DNA of 64,000 nucleotides from Epiperipatus broadwayi (GCA_028023455.1 JAQFVV010000073.1:498001-562000), one strand, 5' to 3'. Positions 13,970 to 28,250 are shown, numbered from the stretch's first letter. The notes: generated by a model from the sequence alone, not told the origin. A program made the numbers and translations.

Positions 13970-14386
13970 GTTTTATTTTAGTGACCTTTTATTTAATGTC
14001 TAATATTTAAAAAAAATTTTTTTAAATATATTAAAAAAAAAAAAAAAATTAATTATAAAGATTTTTTTTATAAAAAAAAAAGTAAAAGAAGTAAGGAAAA
14101 AAGGGGGGGGTTTTTTTTTTTTTTTTTTTATTTTATTTTATTTTTTTTTTTTTTTTTTTTGTTTTATATTTTTTTTTTTTTTATATTTTTTTTTTTTATT
14201 TTATGTGGTTTGTTTATATTATAATGTTTTTTTTACAACCCAAAAAAACAATAAAGAAAAAGAAAGTCAAAAAGGGGAAAAAAAGGGGGTAAAAAAAAAA
14301 AACCAAAAAAAGTTTTTTAAAAGAAAAAAAGGGATTTTTAATTATAGAATTATATGTTTTATTTTAGTGACCTTCTATTTAATGTC
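13970..14386. other. Homopolymer block between 31-bp direct repeats (likely assembly artefact)
   Basis: Positions 13970-14000 and 14356-14386 are the same 31 bases with a single difference. Between them lies sequence made almost only of long A, T and G runs (for example eight G followed by about 18 T near 14104-14130). Its texture is unlike any other part of the window. The open frame at 14205-14405 lies largely inside this block and is not a gene. A gap filled with low-quality reads, or an unresolved duplication at an assembly join, would produce this pattern. Confidence 0.6.
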
Positions 14387-14389
14387 AAT

Positions 14390-16340
14390 GCAGGGCAAGT
14401 ATTAGATTTAAACTTCTTACTTATGAAAGAATAACCCAAAAAATCATTGTGGGAATGTAGATATAAAAATAGTATAACATGTTATCTGTTGACTACTCAA
14501 ACTCATAATAGTTGACTCTGTAGTATACTATCGTAAACTGGTTCTGAAAGAATATTCAAAATGCAAGCTGTAAAAGTAATATGATGTTTTGGTACTGTAA
14601 TTATAAAATTTTTATCATTCTTTTTATAAAATTGATTATAAAGACAATATTAATAACAATATATAAATACAAAAACTTTACCCATTTTTGGCTAGTAATT
14701 AATAAAATATTAACCAACAAAGATACGGGTAAGAATTTAAAAATATCAAAGTATCAAGAAATGCAAATTCATATAGTAGAATGGTGTTAGAATAATAAAG
14801 TATTTTATTTGCAAGATAAAAGTGTTAATAATTTCAGTAGCGAATATAATATCTAATTTGATAAAATAAAATTCAAAATTAATAGACTAAGAGACTAAAT
14901 TATATACTCAGAAGAAGAATGTTTAGCAATGAGATTTTTATTACTGATTTCAAATTAATAAAAATTGTGAAATCTAGAAAATATCTTCACAAGTATTAAA
15001 TAAAATAAAAATCCATATCATTAAACCAGCTAAGTTATATTTTGTCAATTATTACGACGGTACTTTAAATGTTTATGTCAATTACTGTCTTATCATTTTA
15101 AAGATAAGATTAAATAATTATTGTTAGAGAGTAAAAACAAACAAAAAAATCTGGGCAATATTTATTGCTGTATTTTTAAAAAAAAAACAACAACTTGAAT
15201 TTCTACATTTTACATTAATACAATATTAAATAATTTAAAAATATTAATTGTATTTTTGGTAGTTAAATACACTTTATAATAAATTTTTATAAAATAAAAT
15301 ATTTATTTTTGATTATTATTTTTGATAATTGTATAAACCAGTAGTCACTTTTAAACTAAACCGCCATAAATTAATGATTTTATAATATCAATTAACTTAA
15401 TTTAATTAGACATTTTACAAAATGTAATTAAATGAAGTTTATTAATATTAGAAAATGATTAATATCAGTAGATCAAAAATCCATTAATTACTGGTAATCC
15501 ACAATTATCAATAATAAACATATTACTTTATTAAAATTTATCATAAATCATATTTTTCTTTTTTTCCAAATTTTTTTTATAATTTTTCTATTAAAAGATT
15601 ATGAAATAATTATAATGTCAAGTTAGTTACAAGATTAGGTGTATGAAAAAATACCTGAATATATTAAAATGCATAGTTTGACTTGCAAATTGCAAAAGCA
15701 GAAGTTATATAAATATAGAAGTGTTATTTTATAACATTTTACACATTTATTTTAATGAATAAAATAGTGCATTTTGGTGATTAAACTGAAATAGCAGCCA
15801 ACCAAGACTAAAATAGTTGTTTGCTACCAGTTTTCCAATGAAATGAAATCAAGTTAGCATTGAAATCATCACAATTAGAATTATTATTTTTAATACTTGC
15901 TTTGATTATCATAAAGATGTATTGATTCCAACAACTTTATTTGAACTTGTAGTTGACATTCTAAATGTGCTTTTTAGTGGGGAGAGATTAAGATGAAGCT
16001 AATATAGCTGAGAAAGTCCTAGTATATAGTTTTTATATATTTCATGGAACAAAAATGTCCAGATATATTATTAGATTAGATTACAAGCCTGATTCTAAAG
16101 AATTATATTTAAAATAAACTTGTAAATATATCTATTCATTATATCAATATCAATCTATTTTGTCAGGTGAAGAGAAATCATTCTCTATCTCATCTTTGGT
16201 TTATTTTATTGCAAATATAACCCATTTGATTAGCTGTAAAATTACTTATATGCTGATTAAAATTATTAGTCTTTTTGGATCCCTAAGGTACAACTTTATT
16301 ATCAAAAGTAAAAAGTCTGCAAATTAAAAATAATGAATAA
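14390..16340. other. AT-rich gene-free region
   Basis: Very AT-rich sequence with short domain-free frames. No repeat or RNA gene was recognised. Confidence 0.6.
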
Positions 16341-16363
16341 GCAGATCATAGATCATTATATAG

Positions 16364-16532
16364 ATATAGGGGATTTCAATTCAGACATTCAAGCTTCTTC
16401 ACTAGATACACTATCTCATACTACTGATACACATGCCCACATACACACAGAAAAGATAAATAATCAATAATCACCAATAAACATATTTTGTGCTAAACCA
16501 TCACTCATCAGTAGGTCCAGATTACCATCTCC
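16364..16532 (-). repeat. Repeat A, copy 1 (tRNA-like B box)
   Basis: This is the reverse complement of the repeat at 17444-17640 and is also related to 36010-36200. On the minus strand it contains TTTAGCACAAAATA, a TTGGTGATTATT segment, GTATCAGTAGTATGAGATAGTG and a B-box-like GAATTGAAATCCCC at the outer end. The tRNA-like part lies at the outer edge of the composite element. The copy is truncated at its outer end compared with copy 2. Confidence 0.65.
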
Positions 16533-16533
16533 C

Positions 16534-16534
<1 letters not shown>

Positions 16535-16564
<30 letters not shown>

Positions 16565-16586
16565 CCATCTCCCATATATATATATA
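16535..16586. repeat. AT dinucleotide tract with short duplication
   Basis: Two AT runs are separated by a repeated TACCATCTCCCATATA, which suggests slippage at the junction between repeat A and the B array. Confidence 0.8.
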
Positions 16587-16593
16587 TAGAGAG

Positions 16594-17329
16594 AGAGTAA
16601 GTTAAAAACAAACTCTTATGAAGTTTCAAAAATACCCTCAACCTCGACCGCGGTTTCTGCCTCTAGCGTCATCAGTGAGGTGCTAGGGAATAAAAATACT
16701 AGAACTAGTCCAGCATTTTATCAATGCCTAACTATTGAGAAGAAAATCTGAAACTTTCAGACATTTAAATGTCCAAAAATCCAGCTATCTAACTCAAATA
16801 GCAGTATGGGACTGAACTAAGTTCAGATACACCATATATTAATAGCTCTAGCAATATAAAATCGCCAAAGCATTAATAGCAAAAAACTAAAATTAAATTG
16901 ATAAAAAATCAAGTCAGATGACCTAATTTTAATAAAGCTCATATTTACAAATGTTATATATAGAGTAAGTTAAAAACAAACTCTTATGAAGCTTCAAAAA
17001 TACCCTCAACCTCGACCGCGGTTTCTGCCTCTAGCGTCATCAGTGAGGTGCTAGGGAATAAAAATACTAGAACTAGTCCAGCATTTTATCAATGCCTAAC
17101 TATTGAGAAGAAAATCTGAAACTTTCAGACATTTAAATGTCCAAAAATCCAGCTATCTAACTCAAATAGCAGTATGGGACTGAACTAAGTTCAGATACAC
17201 CATATATTAATAGCTCTAGCAATATAAAATCGCCAAAACATTAATAGCAAAAAACTAAAATTAAATTGATAAAAAAATCAAGTCAGATGACCTAATTTTA
17301 ATAAAGCTCCTATTTACAAATGTTATATT
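16594..17329 (+). repeat. Tandem repeat B, two 368-bp units
   Basis: Units start at 16594 and 16962 and are almost identical. Differences are a few substitutions, such as GAAGTTTC against GAAGCTTC, and one A insertion near 17275. Each unit has a GC-richer centre with CGACCGCGGTTTCTGCC and CATCAGTGAGGTGCTAGGG. A short self-complementary ACTGAACTAAGTTCAG lies further along. The near identity implies recent duplication or conversion. A diverged relative lies at 21859-22350. Confidence 0.9.
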
Positions 17330-17330
17330 T

Positions 17331-17429
17331 TTGAAGCTTCATAAGAGTTTGTTTTTAACTTACTCTATATATAACATTTGTAAATAGGAGCTTTATTAAA
17401 ATTAGGTCATCTGACTTGATTTTTTATCA
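17331..17429 (-). repeat. Inverted fragment of repeat B spanning a unit junction
   Basis: This is the reverse complement of the last ~65 bases of one B unit plus the first ~30 bases of the next. The fragment must therefore derive from a tandem array, not from a single unit. Confidence 0.85.
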
Positions 17430-17443
17430 ATATATATATATAT

Positions 17444-17640
17444 GGAAGATGATAATGTGGATCAACTCATGAGTGCTGGTTTAGCACAAAATACCAATAT
17501 TGGTGATTATTTATATTTTCTGCATATGGGGTCATATGTATCAGTAGTATGAGATAGTGTGGATAGTGAAGGAGCTTAAAAGTCTGAGTTCAAATCCCCT
17601 ATATTTACAATTAGGCTCCATGTATAAGAGTGCCTGGTGT
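17444..17640 (+). repeat. Repeat A, copy 2 (tRNA-like B box)
   Basis: Forward copy with GGTTTAGCACAAAATACC, ATTGGTGATTATTTAT, GTATCAGTAGTATGAGATAGTG and the B-box-like GAGTTCAAATCCCC. A tail TATATTTACAATTAGGCTCC follows, and part of that tail recurs alone near 42830. Conserved sequence lies mostly upstream of the tRNA-like part, which is the reverse of a standard SINE layout, so a SINE origin is uncertain. Confidence 0.6.
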
Positions 17641-17664
17641 TTCAGATCTTAGATCATTATATAG

Positions 17665-19428
<1,764 letters not shown>

Positions 19429-19429
19429 A

Positions 19430-21855
19430 CAAAGCATGACTTTTTTAGGAATGGAAGCACACTACATAATCTTTTTTTTAATAATGTTTTTATTTTACTT
19501 GCCGCAACAATTTTTACATAATAGCTAAGATTGAAATGGTATATTTCCTTCATTATATACATTTAACCTATTTATCCCTACACCTCTATCTGTGCCAGGT
19601 TTATACCCTTAAAGAGTACCCATCTAAAGATGCTAACATGGTTGTATATGTGATCCCGCACACATATATGTGAATATAATGTCTGTAATATAATTGATAC
19701 AGCGATATCGCGGCAGATATTTATTCCAAAGTCATATATGCTTTAATTTATCATTTATTTAAAATTAAAAGTCAATTATATTTTATACATTTAAAATCGC
19801 ATTTATAATGTGAATTTCACATACTACCATGATACATACATAGCATCATGTTGTTCGATCATTTCATAAAATTTATATGCATCTGTTTTAGTATAGTGTG
19901 AGCAAGAAGTTCAAATTTTGGTTTTTATAATATTTTTTTAAAATTACATTTTTCTTGTAAACAAGGTTTAGCCAACTGGAAATATTTCTAAATCATGGGG
20001 GGATGATTAAACTCAGCCAAAAACATCCTGTTAAAAGAGTAAAACAAAAGATTGAATTTATTTTAGTAATTAAAAATATCAAAGTTTGAAGGTGCTAATG
20101 GATTTACTCATGGAATATAACTTGTGTATTAAAATTATGAGTTAATCTCAGCCCAGTATAAATAGGCTGAATTAAAGAAAAGTCGCTACTATACTCCACC
20201 CCAATTTTAATATGTCAGAGTAGGAAATTGTGATCTCTAGTCCCATTCTACATGTGAATGAGAGATGTTCCTGCCAATGGCTTGATATGCAAGGAGATCA
20301 CAACTAAAACCATGCTGCCTATCCAGAGATCAATATTTGCTACCACCTGCCATTCAGAAGTGGTGATGGACAAGCTGCTGAGAAGCTAAGTAACATCTCC
20401 TCAAAACAGTGTAGAGAGCTCTGAATGTACTTTAAACCTTAGTCTTTAAAGTTACAGCTTATAATTTCAAATAAACATTCAAAATTTAACTCTTTTATTT
20501 TTTGTCTAAAGTAAATATAAAACCTATTATAAATCTACCCTAAGATTACATTTGTAAACTTTAAATTTACTTATTCTATAATAGAATAGTTATAGCTGTT
20601 TGTTTATTTAAAATCTATTTTCTATTCTATACTGCAGCTGTGCCTATATTTTTATCTATTTTATTTCTCAAAATTTCATTTTATTATATGTGATAATATG
20701 CCAAATGTCTTGAAACATCAAGTATATTATTTTTTTAATTTTTAATGAAGATATTTAATTCATATTGTAAACTTAATAAACCTAGATAAAATGTATTTAG
20801 CTTATTTTGTTGCTGTTTTGAAATATTATTGTATTAAAAATAATAACTGACTGCTCTATGTTTGTTATTATGATATTTTTGATTTAGTTTTATATTGATT
20901 AAATATTGATTATGGTTTGCACAATTGTAATTATAAATTGAGTTTAAAAGATTCATCTTATCAAAGTAATAAACAAGCTATAGAGATACCTAAGAAGGTT
21001 TATTTTGTAATGTATTATTAATTTGAGTCCACTAAAAAGATCTTTCCTCCTTAGTAAAATCTGACTCTAGATGCAGGTTAAGTATTTATTAAATTATATT
21101 AAGTTTAACACTATTGTATTTATATAATGTAATATAGTCACTTATATAATCTGACCTTACAGCATACAAAATATAATAGGGTGATGGCCTACATTCCACT
21201 TTGGCAACTTCAGTAGTTGAGAATACTGGGTCATAAAGTCCATCTAGAAGTATATCATGTTTTTATATTACTTACCACAACAATTTTTATGTAAAAATTA
21301 ATATATGCATATTATGTACATCTAGAAAAATCTGAAACTCTTTTATCTGTTAATCAGACTGTAATTAGTTTAAACATAGATAATATATTATCAATATATT
21401 TTTATCTTGCAAATGCTTTTAACATTCTTAAGTTTTAATTGTAAATTAAATTTTAGCATTATGTAATTTTTTTACAATCAACCAATAATGCATTGGTCAA
21501 ACTCATTCATTGCCATATATAAAAATTATACAATTGTTGGTAAAAAAATTGAAAGTCAACAGAAATTCCATATAATCAAAAAATTTGAAAGTTCATTTTT
21601 CTTTTTTTATGTTTAGTAAAATAGTTGAGATTTTTTTTTACATTTTGCAAAATAGCTTATATACACTAATGTAGTTATTGTTGTTACTATACTATTGCAT
21701 GTAAATCTTTTTGGATTGATTTGGTGAGGTTAAATATGTACATATTTACATATTTTGGTCAATTTTTAAATTAAATTTTAATTAAACCTTTTGAAAGTTT
21801 TAGTGAATTTTTCTCCAAAAATACTCATTCCATTCAATACATAGACACTTTGTCC
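19430..21855. other. AT-rich gene-free region
   Basis: A GC-richer patch at about 20130-20420 may be an old repeat. A short segment near 19478-19520 (TTTTTATTTTACTTGCCGCA and following bases) resembles one near 21255-21295, so a weak dispersed repeat may be present. No gene was recognised. Confidence 0.5.
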
Positions 21856-21858
21856 CAA

Positions 21859-22350
21859 TGATCACTAGATGGAGGTTTACCTATAGCTCTAAACAAGCTT
21901 CATTTACATAAGTTCCTAAAGAGATAGAATTTAAAATCTCTATCGTTCTCCCTACCTCCAGACCAGCTGGTTTTGAGCTTAATGGCTCACGTCAGTAAAG
22001 ATCTGGGAGACTAGTAACTACATTTAAAATACCAACTCAAAAAGTCATCACTTATCAAACACGTTTCTATCAAATTGAAAGCATGAATTTATCAGACACG
22101 TAAATGTCTTCAAACCCGGCTTAACAAACTAGATAGCTATATGGGCTTGAATTCAGCTCATTTTCACCATGTAGTAAAAGCCTCTGCAATATATAGCATT
22201 GCAAAAATATTCAAAGGTACACTTATAATAATTAAAACAAGTTATAAATTTCGTAACTTGCTTTTAAGCTTGCATTTTATGATCACTAGATGAAGTTTTA
22301 CCAATATCTCTAAGCAAGCTTTTTACATAAATGCCGAAAGATATATATAT
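21859..22350 (+). repeat. Repeat D: diverged relative of B, about 1.2 tandem units of 421 bp
   Basis: The first ~70 bases (TGATCACTAGATGGAGGTTT and following) recur at 22280-22350, giving a 421-base period. The core aligns with repeat B through several shared blocks. These are the CCTCCAGACCAGCTGGTTTTG region against CCTCGACCGCGGTTTCTG, CAGACACGTAAATGTC against CAGACATTTAAATGTC, and ATGGGCTTGAATTCAGCTC against ATGGGACTGAACTAAGTTC. It is non-coding. Confidence 0.6.
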
Positions 22351-22354
22351 ATAA

Positions 22355-23328
22355 AGTCATTAATCATTTTTAATAGTTATGAAAATAAATGTAGAAGATA
22401 ATAATCTAATATGATCTCTTATCATGTTAATTTATTTTAATATTTTTTAAAAATATCATTCAATTTAAAAAAAAAAAAGATTTCACTTCAAGAGAGTTTA
22501 AAATGACATTTCATTTTCAAAGTTAAAGTCATCGTTCAAATCTATTTTATAAAATTATCTTTTATACATACCTATTTCAGTCGGGCACTAATAAATAAAT
22601 AATACATTACATTTAAATGTGTGTGAATTTATTTAGATTTAAACATATGTATATATAATATAAGAGATATTAAGATAAATGTAATAGTATTAATAATTAC
22701 TTGATAAAATTTATATGACAACACCTCATAGGAATCACATATAATAGCAGTGAACATTATGTCACTAGAAAATAAAAAAAGAGACAACAAGCCACGTCAT
22801 TAAAAGGGAAACCTTTATTTTTCATTCTTTTTTTAAAATGTATTCTTTTTCATATATACAATTATTACCTATTTCGAAAAGTTTTGTTTCATAAAATTTT
22901 CCTTGTTGTAAAAAAAAAAAAGGAAGAGAATGTATGTACTTATGAATTTGGATATTAAAAAACAATATGAGATGACTAGATAAAGGGAAAGTCAGCATCT
23001 GCTTTAAAAGGCATGCCTAAACTCGAATTAAGACTCATTACCAACCAAAATGCAATTAATATCTCATTATAGAGAATTCATTTGTTTTCATCAGAAATTA
23101 TGAAAATATACATTTAGATTTTTGTAGTATTTATATACATTAGAAATATAATATGAGAGCAAATGGAAAATGATAACAAAGTCATATCAAGGAAACCAAA
23201 ATAATATTAGCAGTTAAAAGTAGATATTTTCGTATTGCAGAAATTTGAATTTCGGTTTTTCATACTCCTATTACTACATCTAGATGATATGTATAATAGA
23301 ACCATTTTACTATTTATATTGTCAAAAT
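22355..23328. other. AT-rich gene-free region
   Basis: No gene or named repeat recognised. Confidence 0.55.
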
Positions 23329-23329
23329 A

Positions 23330-24035
23330 TTCACATGATCACCAACTCTATACTAGCACATAATTGTTGTAAACAAAGGCAAAACTCTCCATACAGTAGT
23401 GCCACCTTTTGCCAAACAGAGTAATCAATGGATGCCAGAAGGCTTGTGCATAAAATCCCTATCTAGTGCCTACTCATCCAATATCCCCAGACTAGTTTCT
23501 GGCTTGTGGCTATCATCAGTGAGGAGCCTTGGATCTGAGAGCACTACTGTATGGAGAGTTTTGCCTTTGTTTACAACAATTATGTGCTAGTATAGAGATG
23601 GTGATCATGTGATGTTTAGTGGTGTAACACCAATCCTGCCTAATAGGATAGTGGTGGCTATGGTTGTTTAAGAGACAAAGACACCAAAATCTATGAGTGC
23701 TGAATTGAGTTCAGACCCATATGATTATATAAGCTATTGAGCTTAGATTGAAAGTATTATTGTGTTTTCAATTTAATTCTTATAGTTTTGTAGTAAAGTA
23801 GAGTTAAAAGGTGGCTGCTGGAGGGTTGCATTAGATCCTAAGATCTAGGTGCAGGGCTCTCAGATCCAAGGCTCCTCACTGATGATGGCCACAAGCCAGA
23901 AACTAGTCTGGGGATATTGGATGAGTAGGCACTAGATATGGATTTTATGCACAAGCCTTCTGGCATTCATTGATTATTCTGTTTGGCACAAGGTGGCACT
24001 ACTGTATAGAGAGTTTCACCTTTGTTTGTCAAAAT
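23330..24035. mobile_element. Family C palindromic element, fullest copy
   Basis: There are two nested levels of symmetry. The outer arms are about 23380-23535 and 23860-24030, reverse complements of each other containing CCAATATCCCCAGACTAGTT and CATCAGTGAGGAGC. In addition, 23330-23405 is the reverse complement of 23546-23615 (TACAGTAGTGC facing GCACTACTGTATGGAGAG). The middle (23620-23850) holds ACACCAATCCTGCC and CTGAATTGAGTTCAG. Open frames in it are by-products of the repeat. Shorter or diverged members lie at 10480-11115 and 13230-13490. Confidence 0.75.
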
Positions 24036-24229
24036 CTTATAATAAATCTGTGTAAGGAATATATATATATATAAATGTAAAATACAGTACCCTTTATAAA
24101 ATATTATATATATATAAATAAATAAATTTTAACTGTAAATACAATATTATAGTTTAAATTCTTTTGTAGTGCTTTCAATTACATGGTAATCCCCATCAGC
24201 TTTAATTGAATTTCAAATTTTCAAACTAA

Positions 24230-24336
<107 letters not shown>

Positions 24337-24339
24337 TAG

Positions 24340-26350
24340 TACCTGATAATCATATTGCATTATAGTGAGTCACATTGTCATCATTCTACAGATAAAAAAT
24401 ATAAAGGCAAAATTGGATAAATATCCTGGAGAGTAATAATTAGTAGTTACAGATATTTTATATATATATTGAAGAGAAACCTATGCAATAAAACATTGTG
24501 TTATGATAATCAACTGAATTGGATTAAGGTAGAAAATATCTGCAAATAACATTTCATTAGTGATCTATTATAAATAAATTTCAAACAGTATTTGGATTAT
24601 TAATGTTTTTCAGATGTGTTATAGTCCATCATATCTTGGATTTTAAAGTGCACATATATCTTAGGGATATTATGTATTTCACCAAGTCCAGCAATTGTTC
24701 AAATTCACTTTAAGATTTATTATTTGCTTATCTAAAAGAATATTTAATGTATATATGTTTAGTTATAAATAAATATGTTTAAATACATATGCAATTAAAG
24801 GAAAATTGTAACAATTATTCCAAATTGTAATTAACAATAACTTAATACTTGGAATAATTTATTTAGATTTTACATTATTGTAATTTTAAATCTTAATAAG
24901 TCCTCAAATCATATAAATTTAACATACTTGATAGATGAATATATATTGTACCCTTTTGGTTAGGCTAGCCATGCTAAAAAAAGCCAATTTCTTTTAAAAT
25001 TTTAAATTAAGATGAGTATAAGTGTTGTAATTGTAATATTAATATCTAAATAGATTTAACACTTAGTAAAATTAATATATAAAAAGTTAAAGAATATTTT
25101 AAAACTATTTTAATAGTTAAAATTGTAAAAAGAAAGAAGAAAAATTTAACATTTTGTTAAAATAAGCAGTATTAGATATACTTAAAAATATATTCAATAT
25201 CCTGCTAAATAAACATTTGAAAAAACTAATTTTTATTATAATGTTAAATATAGTTGAATAAATTATTAAATTTATTCCTAAAGCAAGTTAAAACTATATA
25301 ATAATTATTTATTAAAGTTTTCATGTTTTATGGTCTATCAAATGTTTCAATTTTAGTAATTGTTATAAAAAATGTCAAAGTTTACTATTCTAAATTTTAT
25401 TATTATATTTACTATTTTTTAATATGTATTATTTTTGTAATTAAGTATTTATTTAATTTTATTTCAGACAGCAAGTTTCACAATTGCAACATATTCATCT
25501 GGAAAAAGCAGATCACATGACTGGAAATATGTGTGTATTATGCTTGCATGGATTCAGAGAAAGTTTTTAATTACTTTTTAACATTATTCATAAAATGAAA
25601 GCATTTGTGTATAATAAAATAAATCTAAATAAATATTATTTAATTTTTAAAGATATTTTAAAACTAATAAATGTAAGCTAAAATGGATATGTTATAGTAA
25701 ATATTTTTTTATAGTTTAGTAAATTGGAATATATTATTTTAAAATATTTTGTTTGGCTAAATAAAGTTATGGAATAAATTAATAAATTAAATATTTAATT
25801 ACTTTATTATTTAAAACATGTCTCATTATTTATTGATAATTTTTAAAAGCACTTAATCAGGAAATATGTAAATGAGTCTGTAGTCTGATTATTTTTATCC
25901 AATCAAATTTTTTAAAAAAAAGCAGGTATAAATACTGTGTGTAATTGAGTTTTTTTAGGGAGAGAAGGGTGTTTTAGTAATTGTTGTGTTTGAAAATTAT
26001 TGTTATTAAATAGTATCAAATTATACTACTATAGATTAGTAATATAAGAAAAACCAACAGTAAATTATTTGAATTTTTAATATATTTTATTTTTAAAAAG
26101 AGTCAAAAGGATTAAGAAAACTAATATTTTGTTCAACAAAATGTGTGAATAAATCCACTAAATTTTCTATCAGTAAACTATTTTGAAGCTTGGTTAAAAT
26201 GCATTGGTAAATTATGGAACAGAAACCTATGTCTTGTGTATGGGAGGATTAAAGACAAGAAACCAAAGAGTTTATGGAAGTATAATTTTTACAGTGCTAT
26301 ATGAAAATGTATATATTTATTTAAGTGGAGTATTTCAAAATTATATGTGT
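24340..26350. other. AT-rich gene-free region
   Basis: Extremely AT-rich, with no domain-bearing frame and no repeat recognised. It borders the 3'-truncated end of the LINE at 26357. Confidence 0.55.
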
Positions 26351-26356
26351 GTATTA

Positions 26357-26563
26357 TCAAGAGGTATTCATTCTGTACATAAACACATTTGCCTTTGCAA
26401 CCCTTTCAGTATTCCAAATCAGTGTGTTGCTACTAATCATTGTTTGTGATAAGATTATAATGTCATATTTTTGGGAAGCAATGTAGTCTATAATTTTAAC
26501 CACTTTATCATCTGCATTCATTCCTCTAACCTTCATAGATATTAAATTTAGTGATTTCTTCAT
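26357..26563 (-). pseudogene. LINE ORF2 N-terminus (APE endonuclease start), truncated
   Basis: About 68 codons. Residues MKKSLNLISMKVRGMNADDK match the opening of apurinic-endonuclease-like domains in LINE ORF2 proteins (consensus N-V-R-G-L-N). The next conserved strand, KYDIIILSQT, corresponds to the region that normally carries LQET, but the catalytic glutamate is not present. The downstream GDFN and SDH motifs and all of RT are absent. The position directly after ORF1 supports the assignment. The domain is inactive. Confidence 0.75.
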
Positions 26564-26589
26564 TTCTTGGTAATTTAATAATCATTTTA

Positions 26590-28250
26590 TTAGCATATTA
26601 CACCCCACATCCTCATTTTTTCCCTTAGTTTTCAATTCATTCTCTTTCTTATCATAGGAGTCATTGTTTAATGCCATCAAATTAATATTCAACATTATTT
26701 GGTTATCACCATTATTATCTTTCATAACTTTATTAATCTTTTGATGCATATTTCTTTTGAATGTTTTGATACTATCCTCATTACCATTTACTTGCTAGTT
26801 GCTAAATTTTGCTGTTTTCATACTATCTTCATTACCAATTTACTTGTTGGTTGATAAGTTCTACTGATTGTGTTATTATAACCTTGTCTTCATTTTCATT
26901 TTCCATTTGCGAGTCTGTGTTATTCTCATCATATGAATCTATAATACTATCAATATCTGTGGCATCTACAACCTGCAATAGTTCATTTTGGCCTGGTAAC
27001 AATTCAACTTCATCTAATAGGTCCATATTTTTTAAGTTATCAATTTCTTCTTCATACAATAAATACTCATCTCCTGTGTTATGAACTATATTAGCCCTTG
27101 TCTTAAGTGATAATGATATGTTACATAGGTGATTTAATTGGTCAAATTTATTACACTTGATACAGTTAGCAGGGTCACAGCCTGCTGTAATATGTCCAAC
27201 TTGATTACATTTAAAACACAATGGTGATCTACTATTTATTATTATGAAAATGATCATTTGATCTTTTATTATTTTATGTGGTATCTGTTCTTTCATTACC
27301 CCTTTTTTTAATTTAAGTACTGCTGTCCATGAGTTTGACAGAATTTGGAAAGCTGTGCCCAGTGTCATTTCTCTTTCCATATTTATTATCTCAGCATAAT
27401 CCCCTAGTTGGATTTTAAAAATTTCAACATTGAAACTTGGAGGTGTATGCAGTATTCTTCCATAGACCATTGGATTAGAATCTTTTGTAATGTAGTAAAT
27501 TTTTTTATTTTGAATTTGCTTAATTATGTTTTTAGCTTTATCTTTTTGTTCATTATTGAAATATTCAATCAAAAGTAACCCTCTAATGGAAAAAATGAGG
27601 TATATTTGACCGTGTTAATGAGTTCATGAGAATATAGAGTCTTTAAGCATTCATCAATATCTGGTTTATGAAGTATATGTTCTCATGCTATTATATTAGT
27701 TTGAATAACTAAGCTAAAAATTGATGAACTTGGTGACATACACTTTACAAATATCTTTTTCCAGTATTCATTTAATTTCAAAAAGATTTTGTGGTAAGTT
27801 TCTTGCTACTTATATTATCAGCATAGTCATCATTAACATCACTAAACTGGTTTTATTCACTGAGTCTTTTTGATTATCTAATACATCTCCTTTTTTAATT
27901 AATTTTGATCTTAATCCAGCTTGTTTTATTGCATCAGATTTTAGGCTCAACACTTCACTTGAGTCAAAATTATTATCGCTATTCATTTTCCTTTTTTTAT
28001 TATTATTTAGTATTACATACTCTAGATTCTCTAGTCCAATGTTACTACTTAGGCTTCTCTCAGTTTTTTTTATAATAATTGCTTTTTCTGTAAGTGCTGT
28101 ATTGTTTTCTTGATTTATTGATTTATTTGTATGTTGTTTTAAATTTATACTATCACTATTATTATCATTTTCTTCTCTACATTGATTTAAATTAGTATCA
28201 CTATTAGTTTTCCTTAATTTACTTTCTTTTCTCAGAAACTTAAATGCCAT
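26590..28250 (-). pseudogene. LINE ORF1 (nucleic-acid-binding, CCHC zinc knuckle), broken
   Basis: The minus-strand frame opens with a charged, Asn/Lys/Ser-rich N-terminal segment (28250-27810). It continues in a second frame through 27810-27573 with one internal stop (the LNEYWKKIFVK region). It then enters a long segment (27572-26832) with an RRM-like fold region and a zinc knuckle CFKCNQVGHITAGC (C-X2-C-X4-H-X4-C). A second cysteine cluster (CIKCNKFDQLNHLC) follows. The C-terminus is acidic. This order is typical of ORF1 proteins that bind element RNA as a chaperone. At least two frame changes and stops make it non-functional, and no host gene carries this arrangement to my knowledge. Confidence 0.8.

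Larger units (their letters stand above)
16344..17664. mobile_element. Composite inverted-arm element with tandem core and end duplications
   Basis: The order is: direct repeat (16344-16363), inverted copy of repeat A (16364-16532), AT tract, two tandem B units (16594-17329), an inverted B fragment (17331-17429), AT tract, forward copy of repeat A (17444-17640), direct repeat (17645-17664). The end repeats agree at 19 of 20 positions, as expected for a target-site duplication made when the whole 1.3 kb inserted as one unit. There is no coding capacity. It resembles foldback-type elements, or a composite built by nested events, and I know of no described family that matches. Confidence 0.6.

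Noticed and set aside
14205-14405. Lysine-rich 66-codon frame
   Set aside because: Most of it falls in the homopolymer block that is probably an artefact.
16594-17329. CRISPR-like array
   Set aside because: Units of 368 bases are nearly identical throughout with no unique spacers, and the genome is eukaryotic.
23399-23590. 63-codon frame with higher GC
   Set aside because: It lies inside a family C palindrome with non-coding relatives at 10.5 and 13.2 kb.
26809-27084. 91-codon plus-strand serine-rich frame
   Set aside because: Antisense to the acidic C-terminus of LINE ORF1.
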